Shown one piece after another: positions 1 to 9,226 of a stretch of 64,000 nucleotides of DNA. Within the stretch, counting starts at the first letter, position 1; every line of letters begins with the position of its first letter. The stretch comes from Neobacillus dielmonensis (GTDB lineage Bacteria; Bacillota; Bacilli; Bacillales; Cytobacillaceae). The stretch lies in contig NZ_HG942066.1 of assembly GCF_000612665.1 (NCBI RefSeq), positions 62,001-126,000 of the forward strand, in the 5' to 3' direction. The translations under genes and the position numbers were made by a program. Below the pieces are notes generated by a model, which worked only from the letters and a program-made list of their open reading frames with translations, was not told the DNA's origin and did not search any database.

Positions 1-13
1 AGGTGTAGATAAT

Positions 14-625
14 TTGAATATTAATTTATCAGAAGAAATTCAACGAGAGATTGATCGCTTAGAACCGATGGCTGGTTTTTATTACAACCCTGAAACTAAC
101 CACTTAACAGAGATTCAAAGTTCATTAAGGGAGCTGCAATCACAAATTCAAGGGGATTTAAAGAACAATAGCCGTGTTACCTTTAAGCTCATCCAAGAAC
201 TGCAAACGCAACTGGAGGAGTTCAGTCAAAATACAAATCAGCCACAAGAGGACCTAGCGGCTGATGCAGTGTCTCAATCGGCCAAACAATTGGACAAGCT
301 TAAGCTTGTCACACTTGAGATATTCGATATGCTGGATTTAGTCTATCAAGCTTCTAAACAGATAAACAATCCAACTTGGACAAAAGAAATCGAGAATGCC
401 GTCCAAAAAGTTTTAACCATCCTTGCAAATAATGGACTTGCCGAAATTGCCGTTGAAGGCAAACTCACGAATGGGGAAGTTATGGAGGTTATTGGAACGG
501 TTCCTAAACAGGATGTACCAGATGAATACCAATTATACCAAGTATATGCAGTTCACCAGCGGGGCTTTATGGATAAAAGTACAGGTAAAGTAATCCGCAG
601 AGCAAAAGTTACAACGGTTTTATAA
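14..625 (+). CDS. Divergent GrpE-like nucleotide exchange factor
   Basis: A 203-residue acidic, helical protein whose last 100 residues follow the GrpE pattern: a helix around FDMLDLVYQAS, a helix ending in LTILANNGLAEIAVEGK, then a beta part with VPKQDVPDEYQLYQV and HQRGFMDKSTGKVIRRAKV, matching the VGY-R-PAKV end of GrpE. GrpE proteins exchange ADP for ATP on Hsp70. The DnaK-like gene starts 26 bases downstream, so a dedicated partner is likely. The TTG start at 14 has AGGTG at 1-5, but the frame is open to the window edge, so the true start could lie outside. It is much more divergent than housekeeping GrpE and is best read as a second, specialised copy. The family call is from pattern only. 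Confidence 0.7.
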   Translation: MNINLSEEIQREIDRLEPMAGFYYNPETNHLTEIQSSLRELQSQIQGDLKNNSRVTFKLIQELQTQLEEFSQNTNQPQEDLAADAVSQSAKQLDKLKLVTLEIFDMLDLVYQASKQINNPTWTKEIENAVQKVLTILANNGLAEIAVEGKLTNGEVMEVIGTVPKQDVPDEYQLYQVYAVHQRGFMDKSTGKVIRRAKVTTVL

Positions 626-651
626 CTATATCTTTATTGGGGGATTAAACA

Positions 652-2385
652 ATGACCATCATTGGAATTGACTTAGGGACAACGAACTCTGCTGTAGCGT
701 ATTTAAAAAACGGAAAGCCAGAAATCATTACGAATAGTGAAGGTCAAAGAACCACTCCTTCGGTTTTCCAAATCAGCCTCGACAATGAAATCATAATTGG
801 TAACTCAGCTAAAATGGCTAGTCCGGGCCTTCCGCATTTGACAATTATGGAGGTTAAACGATTAATGGGATCAGAGGAAACGGTAATGGCGGGGAATGAA
901 GTGTACCGTCCAGAGGAAGTTTCTGCCCATATTCTAAGATATTTGAAAAAATGTGCCGAAGATTTTCTTGGACAGCCAGTTACGGAGGCGGTTATCACAG
1001 TTCCTGCTTACTTCTCTGACTCACAGAGAAAGGCCACCCAAAAAGCAGGTGAATTAGCAGGACTTAAGGCGGAAAGGATCATAAACGAGCCAACAGCTGC
1101 TGCGATTGCCTATGGTATGGAGAATATTGATAAAGATATGAACATACTTGTCTATGATCTCGGCGGAGGAACTTTTGACGTATCAGTGGTTGAAATTTTT
1201 GACGGAGTCGTAGAGGTAAAAGCAAGTGCAGGAGATAACCATCTTGGGGGAGTCGACTTTGATAACGCACTAGCAGATTGGATTATTGATAATTACAAAA
1301 AACAAGAAGGAATTGACCTTTATTCCATTGGGACTGCGCATGAAATTAACCAAAGAAGAGCAAGGATCAAACTAGAAGCGGAGAATATCAAAAAAAATCT
1401 TTCTGTCCAAAAAACAGCATCCATTAATTTACCATTCATCGCTATTCATAATAATGCTCCTATCAGCATCAACACTTCCATCACCAGGGAAGAATTTGAA
1501 GATTTAATTCGTGATATGATCCTTAAAACAATGAATGAAGTCGATAAGGCATTAACGGACGCGAAACTTTCCGTTTCTAACGTGGATGAAGTGCTTTTGG
1601 TCGGAGGTTCCACTAGGATACCAATGATCCAACAGCTAGTAGAACAAAAGTTTAATAAGAAGGCAAAAAAGGATTTAAACCCAGATGAAGCAGTTGCACT
1701 TGGTGCTGCTATACAGGGTGGTATTAAGAGCGGTGAAATTGATTCGTCACAAGGAATAATGGTTATCGATGTATGCCCTTATACATTAGGGACGGAAATT
1801 GTTAAATCGATTGGCGGCCAGAACGTACCTGGTTTCTTTGATCCAATCATTCCACGTAACAGTTCGATTCCGATTACAGAAAGAAAAGTTTATTATACAG
1901 CAAATGATTATCAAACCGGCGTGAATGTAAATGTCTTCCAAGGTGATAATCCTTATATTGACCAAAATATTTTTCTAGGCGATTTTATTCTTGATGGCAT
2001 TCCTGCTGCTCCTAAGGGTGAAGAGGCGATAGAAGTTAAGTTTTCCTACGATATTAATGGAATCTTAGAAGTTGAAGCAACCATTGTGAGCACTGGCAAA
2101 AAGGCTTCGACTGTCATTAAGTCGCAGGCAGGTGTCATGTCGGATGAGGAATTAAATTTGGCCAAGGATCGGATTGAGAAGGAGTGGGATCAATCTGATC
2201 TATACAATGAAGTAAAAAGTGTTATTACCAGAGGGGAACGGATGCTTTCTGAAACCACTGGAATGGAGCAAGAGAAGTTATTCTCCCTTCTTCAAAATAT
2301 TAAAATCGCACTAAGCAAAAATGATCGTGAACTTGTTAAAAAGTACGAAGAAGAACTAACTGACTTGTTAATTGAATTAGTATAG
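652..2385 (+). CDS. DnaK-like Hsp70 family ATPase, short form
   Basis: This 577-residue protein has the Hsp70 ATPase signatures: GIDLGTTNS at residues 5-13, a second phosphate motif DLGGGTFD at 169-176, and an adenosine motif [11 protein letters not shown] near 313-323. A substrate-binding beta domain follows (about 375-490) and then a short helical lid. It lacks the long acidic DnaK tail and is about 30 residues shorter than typical DnaK. It should bind and release client peptides in an ATP cycle driven by the GrpE-like and J-like proteins next to it. The start is supported by GGGGG at 640-644. It follows the GrpE-like gene by 26 bases and precedes the TPR gene by 9, so the genes look co-transcribed. 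Probably a specialised paralogue; the client is unknown. Confidence 0.93.
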   Translation: MTIIGIDLGTTNSAVAYLKNGKPEIITNSEGQRTTPSVFQISLDNEIIIGNSAKMASPGLPHLTIMEVKRLMGSEETVMAGNEVYRPEEVSAHILRYLKKCAEDFLGQPVTEAVITVPAYFSDSQRKATQKAGELAGLKAERIINEPTAAAIAYGMENIDKDMNILVYDLGGGTFDVSVVEIFDGVVEVKASAGDNHLGGVDFDNALADWIIDNYKKQEGIDLYSIGTAHEINQRRARIKLEAENIKKNLSVQKTASINLPFIAIHNNAPISINTSITREEFEDLIRDMILKTMNEVDKALTDAKLSVSNVDEVLLVGGSTRIPMIQQLVEQKFNKKAKKDLNPDEAVALGAAIQGGIKSGEIDSSQGIMVIDVCPYTLGTEIVKSIGGQNVPGFFDPIIPRNSSIPITERKVYYTANDYQTGVNVNVFQGDNPYIDQNIFLGDFILDGIPAAPKGEEAIEVKFSYDINGILEVEATIVSTGKKASTVIKSQAGVMSDEELNLAKDRIEKEWDQSDLYNEVKSVITRGERMLSETTGMEQEKLFSLLQNIKIALSKNDRELVKKYEEELTDLLIELV

Positions 2386-2394
2386 AGGTTCGAG

Positions 2395-3666
2395 ATGAAA
2401 CAATTAACCGATAAATATAATCAAGCCTTAGCCTTAATTAGAAATAATCAGATGGATCGGGCCCAATCATTACTAGAGACGATCCTCTCCATTGCTCCTT
2501 TGCATTCACAGACACTTTGGACAATTGGTTTACTGGAAGTAATGGTTGGAAAGCCACTATCAGGATTACGCAGATGGGAGCGGCTTAATCCTGATGAATT
2601 TCCCCAGCTGGCGGCCAAAAAAGAGCTGGTTCAATCTCTGTTAGGCAATTATGAGGAAATTCAATTGCTGTATAATAAGGCCCTATCGTTTGCTAAAGAG
2701 AGGAAATATATAGAAGCAAACGAAGTAGTATCAGCCATATGGAATCAGTACCCTGGAATTCCTTTGCCAGAAGAGATATATAAGCTATGCTTGTTGATAA
2801 AATCGCTCACCGAGGATCAACAACAAATAGTTGAATGGCTAGACACTGCCCCTGATTATATTAAAAACTCTCAATCAATTTTATCGATTATGCAAAAATG
2901 GAATGAGAAACAAGAAGAACAAGCAAAAGGGTTGGAAGAGGAAGAGAGCCCTAAAAAGAGAAAATCACTTATCATTCCAACCGTTGCAGCTGGCGCAGTT
3001 GGTGTAGCAGCTGCCAGCCTCTTTATTCTTTATAGTGGAGTTTTCAATAATCAAGCGGGCAATAAGCCAGCAGCTGCCGTTTCTCCCAAAACGGAAACTG
3101 CATCATCGAAACAAGAATTATCACAGCTTGAATCAAAGGTCTATTCTTTGGAATCTGAAAAAAAACATTTTCAATCCGAAATGGACAAATTAAATGAACA
3201 GCTGGAACAAACAAGCGGAAGAGATGAACTTTACCAAAAAGCAGGTATTAATCTGGAAGCAATTGAAACGACAAAAGCGAAAGAAGCCTTTCAAACCGGG
3301 TATCGTTACTTGAAAAACGATAATCTCAACAAGGCTGCAGATCAGTTGGAATTAAGTTTGTCCCTGGATGCAAATCAATACTTTAGTGACGACGCGGCCT
3401 ACTTCTTAGCCTTAACCCAATATGACTTAAACAGCTTAAACTTGGAAGACCCAATCTACCAATCATTCCAAAACAATCAAGGAGAGCATTATCGTCAATC
3501 TCCGTATAAAGACGATTTTCTTTTACTAAAAGCACGGAATGAATGGAGAGCAGGCGACAAAGACGCGGCACTTAAAACCATTGAAACGATTAAAAATGAG
3601 TATCCGAAGGAATGGACGTTTGGTGCGGCCACAAGCTTAGAGCATACCATTTTACAAGGCTCTTAA
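2395..3666 (+). CDS. TPR-type single-span membrane protein of the Hsp70 cluster
   Basis: A 423-residue protein with three parts. Residues 1-180 are helical and TPR-like. A basic KKRK stretch is followed by one membrane span at about 191-213 (IIPTVAAGAVGVAAASLFIL). After it come a coiled coil at roughly 238-275, rich in leucine and glutamate, and a C-terminal TPR-like unit (AFQTGYRYLKNDNLNKAADQLELSLSLD). By the positive-inside rule the N-terminal half should be cytoplasmic and the coiled coil outside. It starts 9 bases after the Hsp70 stop, with AGAGG as ribosome binding site. I know no characterised homologue. The context suggests a membrane adaptor that brings the Hsp70 to an envelope client; that role is inference. 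Confidence 0.8.
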   Translation: MKQLTDKYNQALALIRNNQMDRAQSLLETILSIAPLHSQTLWTIGLLEVMVGKPLSGLRRWERLNPDEFPQLAAKKELVQSLLGNYEEIQLLYNKALSFAKERKYIEANEVVSAIWNQYPGIPLPEEIYKLCLLIKSLTEDQQQIVEWLDTAPDYIKNSQSILSIMQKWNEKQEEQAKGLEEEESPKKRKSLIIPTVAAGAVGVAAASLFILYSGVFNNQAGNKPAAAVSPKTETASSKQELSQLESKVYSLESEKKHFQSEMDKLNEQLEQTSGRDELYQKAGINLEAIETTKAKEAFQTGYRYLKNDNLNKAADQLELSLSLDANQYFSDDAAYFLALTQYDLNSLNLEDPIYQSFQNNQGEHYRQSPYKDDFLLLKARNEWRAGDKDAALKTIETIKNEYPKEWTFGAATSLEHTILQGS

Positions 3667-3717
3667 ATATGTTTTTTATTATTTTCATAAAGAGTGGGGA
3701 ACAACGGGGGAATTGCA

Positions 3718-4896
3718 TTGATTTCAGGAAATTATTATGAAATTTTAGAGGTTGACCAGACGGCATCCTCTACCGATATAAGAAGAGCATATACGAGAAA
3801 AATTAGACAATATTCAAATGAAACTCACCCTGAAGAATTCCAAATCATTTCTAAGGCCTACAAAACTTTGGGTAATGAGGAAAGCAGAAGGGAATATGAT
3901 CATTCAATTCAAGATAATGGACGATATCAGGAACAGCTCAACGAATTAGAAGATTATGTAGAAAAAGAATATTACGATCTTGTTATCAACCGAGCTGAGT
4001 CGCTTTTAATGGAGTATCCTAATGACCCAGCTATTTTATACTTCCAGGCAATCGGCTATGAAAACCTTGAGCGATACCCTGAAGCAGAGAGGATCCTGAA
4101 ACGGTTAGTTTTAGAATTCCCAGATAACGAAGCCTATACTTCATCACTTGCCTTTGTCTACATGGAAATAAAGGATTATGAAAAGGCCCTTAAATATCTT
4201 GAAAAATTAATTGCAATAAATTCTTTGGAGAATAATTACTATCTCCGGTTATCGAATTGCTACTTACAGTTACAGCAACATTCAAAAGCGGCTGATGTGT
4301 TGGAAAATAAACTTCGACTCCAAGAAACCATTTATGATTTTCCACTGCTTACGGAGTTGTATTATCTAACCGTTATCATGGAGCGGGATGATTATCATCA
4401 AAAGGTTGTGTCCCGTATTAAAGCCTTGCCAAAGAATGATGAGGAAAGAAATAAATTACTGAATTTAATGATTGATCACGCGGCTTCCATGGAAATTGAT
4501 CATTATATGGTGAAGGAAATTATTACTATCATTGATCAAATTAATATCAATCATGACCCTGACTATTCCAACTGGGTTCGAGAATCAAGAGCGAAATTAG
4601 ACCCATCTAGATTCTATTATGGGGACCCTGAACAAAGCAATTCGTCTTACCAACCGGATATGGCAGTTCAAACACAAACGGCTGCAACCGTTGCTCAAGC
4701 GGAACGCGGCTCCGTGTTAGTATCGATTATTTTAGGAATCATCTTATCGTTTATCGCCACCCCTATTGTCGGAATTATTGCTGGATTTGTATATTACTTT
4801 TTCGCTGGAGCCATTAAATCATTCGTAAAGGGATTAGGGTGTTTAGTATTTGCCATTATTCTTCTTGTGATTGTTATCAACTCTTGCGGTTTGTAA
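3718..4896 (+). CDS. J-like domain protein without HPD, with TPRs and C-terminal membrane segments
   Basis: The start chosen is TTG 3718, with GGGGGA at 3706-3711; a GTG at 3694 is in frame but poorly placed. Residues 5-60 have the J-domain pattern (NYYEILEVDQTAS, then DIRRAYTRKIRQY, then ISKAYKTLGNEESRREYD). The HPD tripeptide expected after Tyr32 is replaced by Ser33-Asn34-Glu35, and HPE appears only at 37-39. TPR repeats fill about 75-260 (DPAILYFQAIGYENLERYPE and similar). The last 60 residues hold two or three hydrophobic segments, so the protein is membrane-anchored at its C terminus. It ends the Hsp70 operon and is followed by a terminator. It may recruit the Hsp70 without the classical HPD stimulation. 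Confidence 0.82.
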   Translation: MISGNYYEILEVDQTASSTDIRRAYTRKIRQYSNETHPEEFQIISKAYKTLGNEESRREYDHSIQDNGRYQEQLNELEDYVEKEYYDLVINRAESLLMEYPNDPAILYFQAIGYENLERYPEAERILKRLVLEFPDNEAYTSSLAFVYMEIKDYEKALKYLEKLIAINSLENNYYLRLSNCYLQLQQHSKAADVLENKLRLQETIYDFPLLTELYYLTVIMERDDYHQKVVSRIKALPKNDEERNKLLNLMIDHAASMEIDHYMVKEIITIIDQININHDPDYSNWVRESRAKLDPSRFYYGDPEQSNSSYQPDMAVQTQTAATVAQAERGSVLVSIILGIILSFIATPIVGIIAGFVYYFFAGAIKSFVKGLGCLVFAIILLVIVINSCGL

Positions 4897-4899
4897 AGG

Positions 4900-4925
4900 A
4901 AAGCTGCTTAATTGCAGCTTTTTCC
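4900..4925 (+). terminator. Rho-independent terminator after the Hsp70 cluster
   Basis: AAGCTGC at 4901-4907 pairs with GCAGCTT at 4914-4920, with a six-base loop and a following T-rich run. It separates the Hsp70 genes from the CorA-like gene and shows that a TTG start at 4912 for the latter would lie inside the hairpin. Confidence 0.8.
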
Positions 4926-4968
4926 TTTTACTATTCACGGACACTTTTATAAAAGGGAGAGTAGCAAA

Positions 4969-6348
4969 GTGACACATCCGACCGTAGTGAATGAAAAATC
5001 CTATTTGATTGTCCCGTTCGCCTATAATTTGAAATATAAACAAGCAGTGTCAGCGATAGATTTCGAATTTTTTGAACGAGTACAAATAAGAACAGAAAGA
5101 TTATTTGATCATATCGAAAAGCTTGTCGCAATTGGTGAGGACACGCCCGAGTCGATTGGCAGCCATTTTCGGATGAAGCAAAAAGCAAGGACAGTATATA
5201 ATTTACCAAATAAAAATGACCTAATGCTGACCTGTAAAACAAAACAAAACGAATATCAATTTTCTGTGAATACAGTCGATCTGTATTTATTTGAAACTCA
5301 AGTGGGATTTTGGTGTATTCAACTTGGTTACCCAGATGGGATTACTATAGAGAAATTAATTGAAACTAACTATTATGCCAAGAAACTATCACAGTTTGAA
5401 TATGAACTATCGTTTGAAAAGAAAATATCAAAGAATGAAATCATTAAACAACCTGTAGATCTTGGGGCAATAATTAATGAACTCTCAAACCCATTCCAGG
5501 TTACGACATTCTTTGAAGGGATAAAAAATAATCCAAGTCAGGCACTAGTTTATACTTCTGCAAAGATAGATGAAATTAGCGTTGAAGAGTCTTCTCTTGC
5601 TTCTTATCTTTTCCAGTTAAGGAGAAGCTTCAAGTCTACTTATAAGCCTAGCAAGTTAGAGGAGGATTTCATTGGCAATCAGGGACTTTTGCCACTGTTT
5701 CATAACAGTTATTGGGGAATCTCGTTAGAAGGTTTGGCCAATATCGTAACCAAAACAGAGGATCCTAAGACAGAGCAATTTTTTACATCAACCTACTTTC
5801 ATCAAATTGAAACAACCTATTTATATTTATATATTTTAGGTTTGCATCAAAAATACGCTTTATTGAGGTTTACCTATTTAGCTTCCAAACTATCGTATGA
5901 AATAGATTCATTTAATAAGGATTATTCGCAGCAAAATTCGTTGATAAGTGAGTTAAGGAATCAAATTATCCGTTTTATGTTAAGAAGTTCTTATACACAG
6001 GTATCTAATAACACCCATTATGCACAATTATATGAGGTGGTGCGCCAAAATTTAAGGATTAATGACCTCTTTAAGGAACTTCATGATGAATTGAGTGCCA
6101 TTTCTTCCATTACCCAAGTGGAAGAGCAAAAACAACAAAATGAATTGGAGAAAATCAGGAGAGAGCAATCGGAAAAATTCAATAATAGAATTACGGCGAT
6201 TACCACGTTTTTCCTGCCAATCACAGTTATAACCGGATTCTTTGGAATGAACCTGGCCTTTATTTCAAAAAATGATGATAAGTGGTGGTTGTTTGCACTA
6301 TCCACCATCTTGGTCTACCTATTTACCTATTGGAAGAAAAAAGATTAG
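4969..6348 (+). CDS. CorA-like divalent cation transport family protein
   Basis: A 459-residue protein whose last 65 residues have the CorA layout: a long charged helix (EQKQQNELEKIRREQSEKF), first membrane span (FFLPITVITGFFGMNLAFI) carrying the family GMN motif, then a second span ending in YWKKKD. CorA proteins are pentameric magnesium or cobalt channels. The 390-residue N-terminal domain is long and not obviously CorA-like to me. GTG 4969 is preferred, with GGGAG at 4955-4959; an upstream TTG falls in the terminator. It is transcribed in the same direction as the Hsp70 set but lies behind a terminator, so joint function is only suggested by position. A strong terminator follows. Confidence 0.75.
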   Translation: MTHPTVVNEKSYLIVPFAYNLKYKQAVSAIDFEFFERVQIRTERLFDHIEKLVAIGEDTPESIGSHFRMKQKARTVYNLPNKNDLMLTCKTKQNEYQFSVNTVDLYLFETQVGFWCIQLGYPDGITIEKLIETNYYAKKLSQFEYELSFEKKISKNEIIKQPVDLGAIINELSNPFQVTTFFEGIKNNPSQALVYTSAKIDEISVEESSLASYLFQLRRSFKSTYKPSKLEEDFIGNQGLLPLFHNSYWGISLEGLANIVTKTEDPKTEQFFTSTYFHQIETTYLYLYILGLHQKYALLRFTYLASKLSYEIDSFNKDYSQQNSLISELRNQIIRFMLRSSYTQVSNNTHYAQLYEVVRQNLRINDLFKELHDELSAISSITQVEEQKQQNELEKIRREQSEKFNNRITAITTFFLPITVITGFFGMNLAFISKNDDKWWLFALSTILVYLFTYWKKKD

Positions 6349-6361
6349 TAATAAATCATTA

Positions 6362-6410
6362 AATATCCCTCCACCTAAAGTTCCCATTTAGGAGGAGGGA
6401 TATTTTTTTA
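6362..6410 (+). terminator. Strong terminator after the CorA-like gene
   Basis: An 18-base stem with one mismatch (6362-6379 against 6387-6404) encloses a short loop and is followed by a run of T. Confidence 0.9.
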
Positions 6411-6683
6411 AAGGCTCTTTTCTAAAGGACTGTTGCTTTTTCTACTATCAGAAAAGTAAAAGCATATTGCCTATATATAAACGACCGAACCCTCAGAAAA
6501 AGTGCCAGCCCGATCGTTAATAGCCCTTATTGTAGACCAATAGTAGGAGTTGGATATAAGGAGGGTAAACAACGAAGTATACAGAAACAGCCTTTTAGAA
6601 GGGCATAATTCCTAAGGTTGTTAATACCCTTCCTTGAGAAAGCGGTTTATAGTTTGAAAATGGTCACATTTCATTCACATACA
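6411..6683. other. Intergenic stretch upstream of the ldh control region
   Basis: Apart from a ribosome-binding-like AAGGAGGG near 6560 with no open frame behind it, I see no gene or clear signal here. The ldh regulatory sites begin at 6684. Confidence 0.4.
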
Positions 6684-6701
6684 TTGTGAAATTTTTCACA
6701 A
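6684..6701. promoter_or_regulatory. Rex operator 1 upstream of ldh
   Basis: TTGTGAAATTTTTCACAA is a near-perfect inverted repeat that matches the known Rex (NADH/NAD+ sensing repressor) box, TTGTGAA-N4-TTCACAA. It lies about 255 bases before the ldh start. Confidence 0.85.
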
Positions 6702-6711
6702 AGCGCTTACA
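6698..6711. promoter_or_regulatory. cre-like CcpA site overlapping Rex operator 1
   Basis: ACAAAGCGCTTACA matches 12 of 14 positions of the cre consensus TGWAANCGNTNWCA and overlaps the right end of the first Rex box. Joint redox and carbon control of lactate formation is plausible; CcpA binding is not proved by the match. Confidence 0.5.
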
Positions 6712-6830
6712 TTCCTTTACATATTTTCTGAACGGATTAAACTAAGCTTATAAAAGGTTCTAACTTACAAAACCCGAAGGGATGAGAACAGAAACCCCAT
6801 ACTTATTGTGGCTTATTGTTTTATTACATC

Positions 6831-6848
6831 TTGTGAAACACTTCACAA
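6831..6848. promoter_or_regulatory. Rex operator 2 upstream of ldh
   Basis: TTGTGAAACACTTCACAA is a second inverted repeat of the Rex type, 147 bases from the first (centre to centre), which would suit cooperative or looped repression of ldh. Confidence 0.85.
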
Positions 6849-6940
6849 ACGTGGTGTTTTAGCAACATTGCCAACTTGGGAATAGTAAAAGACTTTGTTG
6901 GCAGCTCTGAGTTATTGATATCTACCATTTTATATATTGA

Positions 6941-7906
<966 letters not shown>

Positions 7907-7935
7907 AAAATAACAGCTAGTAAGAAGGGTGAACA

Positions 7936-9165
7936 ATGGAGACACGTATAGATACAAAAAAGGGTTATTTCATGATGGCAGTATTATGGATGGCTTACGT
8001 AACCTTTGCGATGAACTGGGTGGCTGGATCTTCCTTAACACCGCAAATCACAGAAACCTTTTTTGATGGACCGGTCAATCCACTTATTTCTCAATTAGTC
8101 AACTATTCGATCACAACTGCCCGCGTTTTTGCCAACATTTTAGCGGCGGTTGTGCTAATGAAATTGGGTCCAAAAAAAGCGGCAGGTACGGCGATTGGCC
8201 TGTTAATGATGGGGCTTGTGGCTATCTATCTGCCCAACTATTGGGCCTATACAGCTGCAAGAATGGTCATGGCCGTAGGCGGCTCCATGGTTATTGTCTA
8301 TATGAATCCTGTTGTCGCCCATTATATTACCAATTCAAAGACCAAGCTGCGCATGAACGCAGCCAACACGGTTGCCTATAATGCCGGAGCCTTCATCGTG
8401 GCTGTCCTATTTACAATTTTTGCGAAGCAAATGGTGGTAAATTGGCGTCTGACCTTAACATTCTTTGCTTCTTTAACCATTTTGTTTTTTGCCGGATGGC
8501 TGTGGAAAGCTGAAAACTTTGAAACAAAAGAGAATGATAATGGAAAAGGGGAGGCATACGGTTACAAGGATGCCCTTAAAGATGGATTTATCTGGCGTTA
8601 CGGCATGGCCTTTGCATCATTTTTAACCTTGTATGTATTATCGCTTGTAAGCTTTAAAGCCATATTTGACCAATATACGTTATTAAATGGCTCAGTTACC
8701 AACTTATTAATTTCCGGTTTTGGTATTTTGGGGACATTTGCAGGAATTACGATTGGAAATAGAGGGGTGCCGCGTAAGCCTGTTCTTATAGGAAGCGGAG
8801 TTGTAATGGTTGGCGCGTTTGCATTAGCCCTTGTCTTTGCCAATAGTGTTCCGCTCCTATCTTATACGTTGATTGCGATTTCTGGGTTTGCCATGTATAT
8901 TCAATACCCCATCTTTTTGAATCTTCCCCATGAATTGAAGGGGATGACACCGCAAAAATTAACCATCATGTTCGGGCTTTTTTGGGCGCTGGCCTACGCA
9001 GGTCAAACCATTGCTACAATTATATGGAGCTATATTTTAGGCACTGCTGGCTACACACCGGCCATGATTTTCTTTATTGCTGTTTCAAGCCTATATATTT
9101 TCTTAGCAGCTACGTTCCCAGAAACGAGGCAAAAAGACGCAACTATGATGAAAAAAGCGGCCTAG
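7936..9165 (+). CDS. MFS transporter co-transcribed with ldh
   Basis: A 409-residue protein with about twelve hydrophobic segments and a central hydrophilic loop near residues 195-215 (ENFETKENDNGKGEAYGYKD), typical of the major facilitator superfamily. The sequence resembles the CynX/NimT-like anion carriers rather than LctP-type lactate permeases, which are a different fold. The ATG has AAGGGTG upstream and lies 29 bases behind ldh; a terminator follows. Export or uptake of lactate, pyruvate or another short carboxylate under Rex control is an inference from position only. Confidence 0.85.
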   Translation: METRIDTKKGYFMMAVLWMAYVTFAMNWVAGSSLTPQITETFFDGPVNPLISQLVNYSITTARVFANILAAVVLMKLGPKKAAGTAIGLLMMGLVAIYLPNYWAYTAARMVMAVGGSMVIVYMNPVVAHYITNSKTKLRMNAANTVAYNAGAFIVAVLFTIFAKQMVVNWRLTLTFFASLTILFFAGWLWKAENFETKENDNGKGEAYGYKDALKDGFIWRYGMAFASFLTLYVLSLVSFKAIFDQYTLLNGSVTNLLISGFGILGTFAGITIGNRGVPRKPVLIGSGVVMVGAFALALVFANSVPLLSYTLIAISGFAMYIQYPIFLNLPHELKGMTPQKLTIMFGLFWALAYAGQTIATIIWSYILGTAGYTPAMIFFIAVSSLYIFLAATFPETRQKDATMMKKAA

Positions 9166-9184
9166 TACAAACTTTAGAAATAAT

Positions 9185-9220
9185 AAAAAACAGGAAATCA
9201 TCACGATTTCCTGTTTTTTA
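9185..9220. terminator. Bidirectional terminator between the MFS and L,D-transpeptidase genes
   Basis: ACAGGAAATC (9190-9199) pairs with GATTTCCTGT (9205-9214). A-runs on the left and T-runs on the right let it serve the convergent genes on both strands. Confidence 0.9.
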
Positions 9221-9226
9221 TGGCTA

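Noticed and set aside
4912-4968. Upstream TTG extension of the CorA-like gene
   Set aside because: The TTG lies inside a terminator hairpin; GTG 4969 has a proper GGGAG site.
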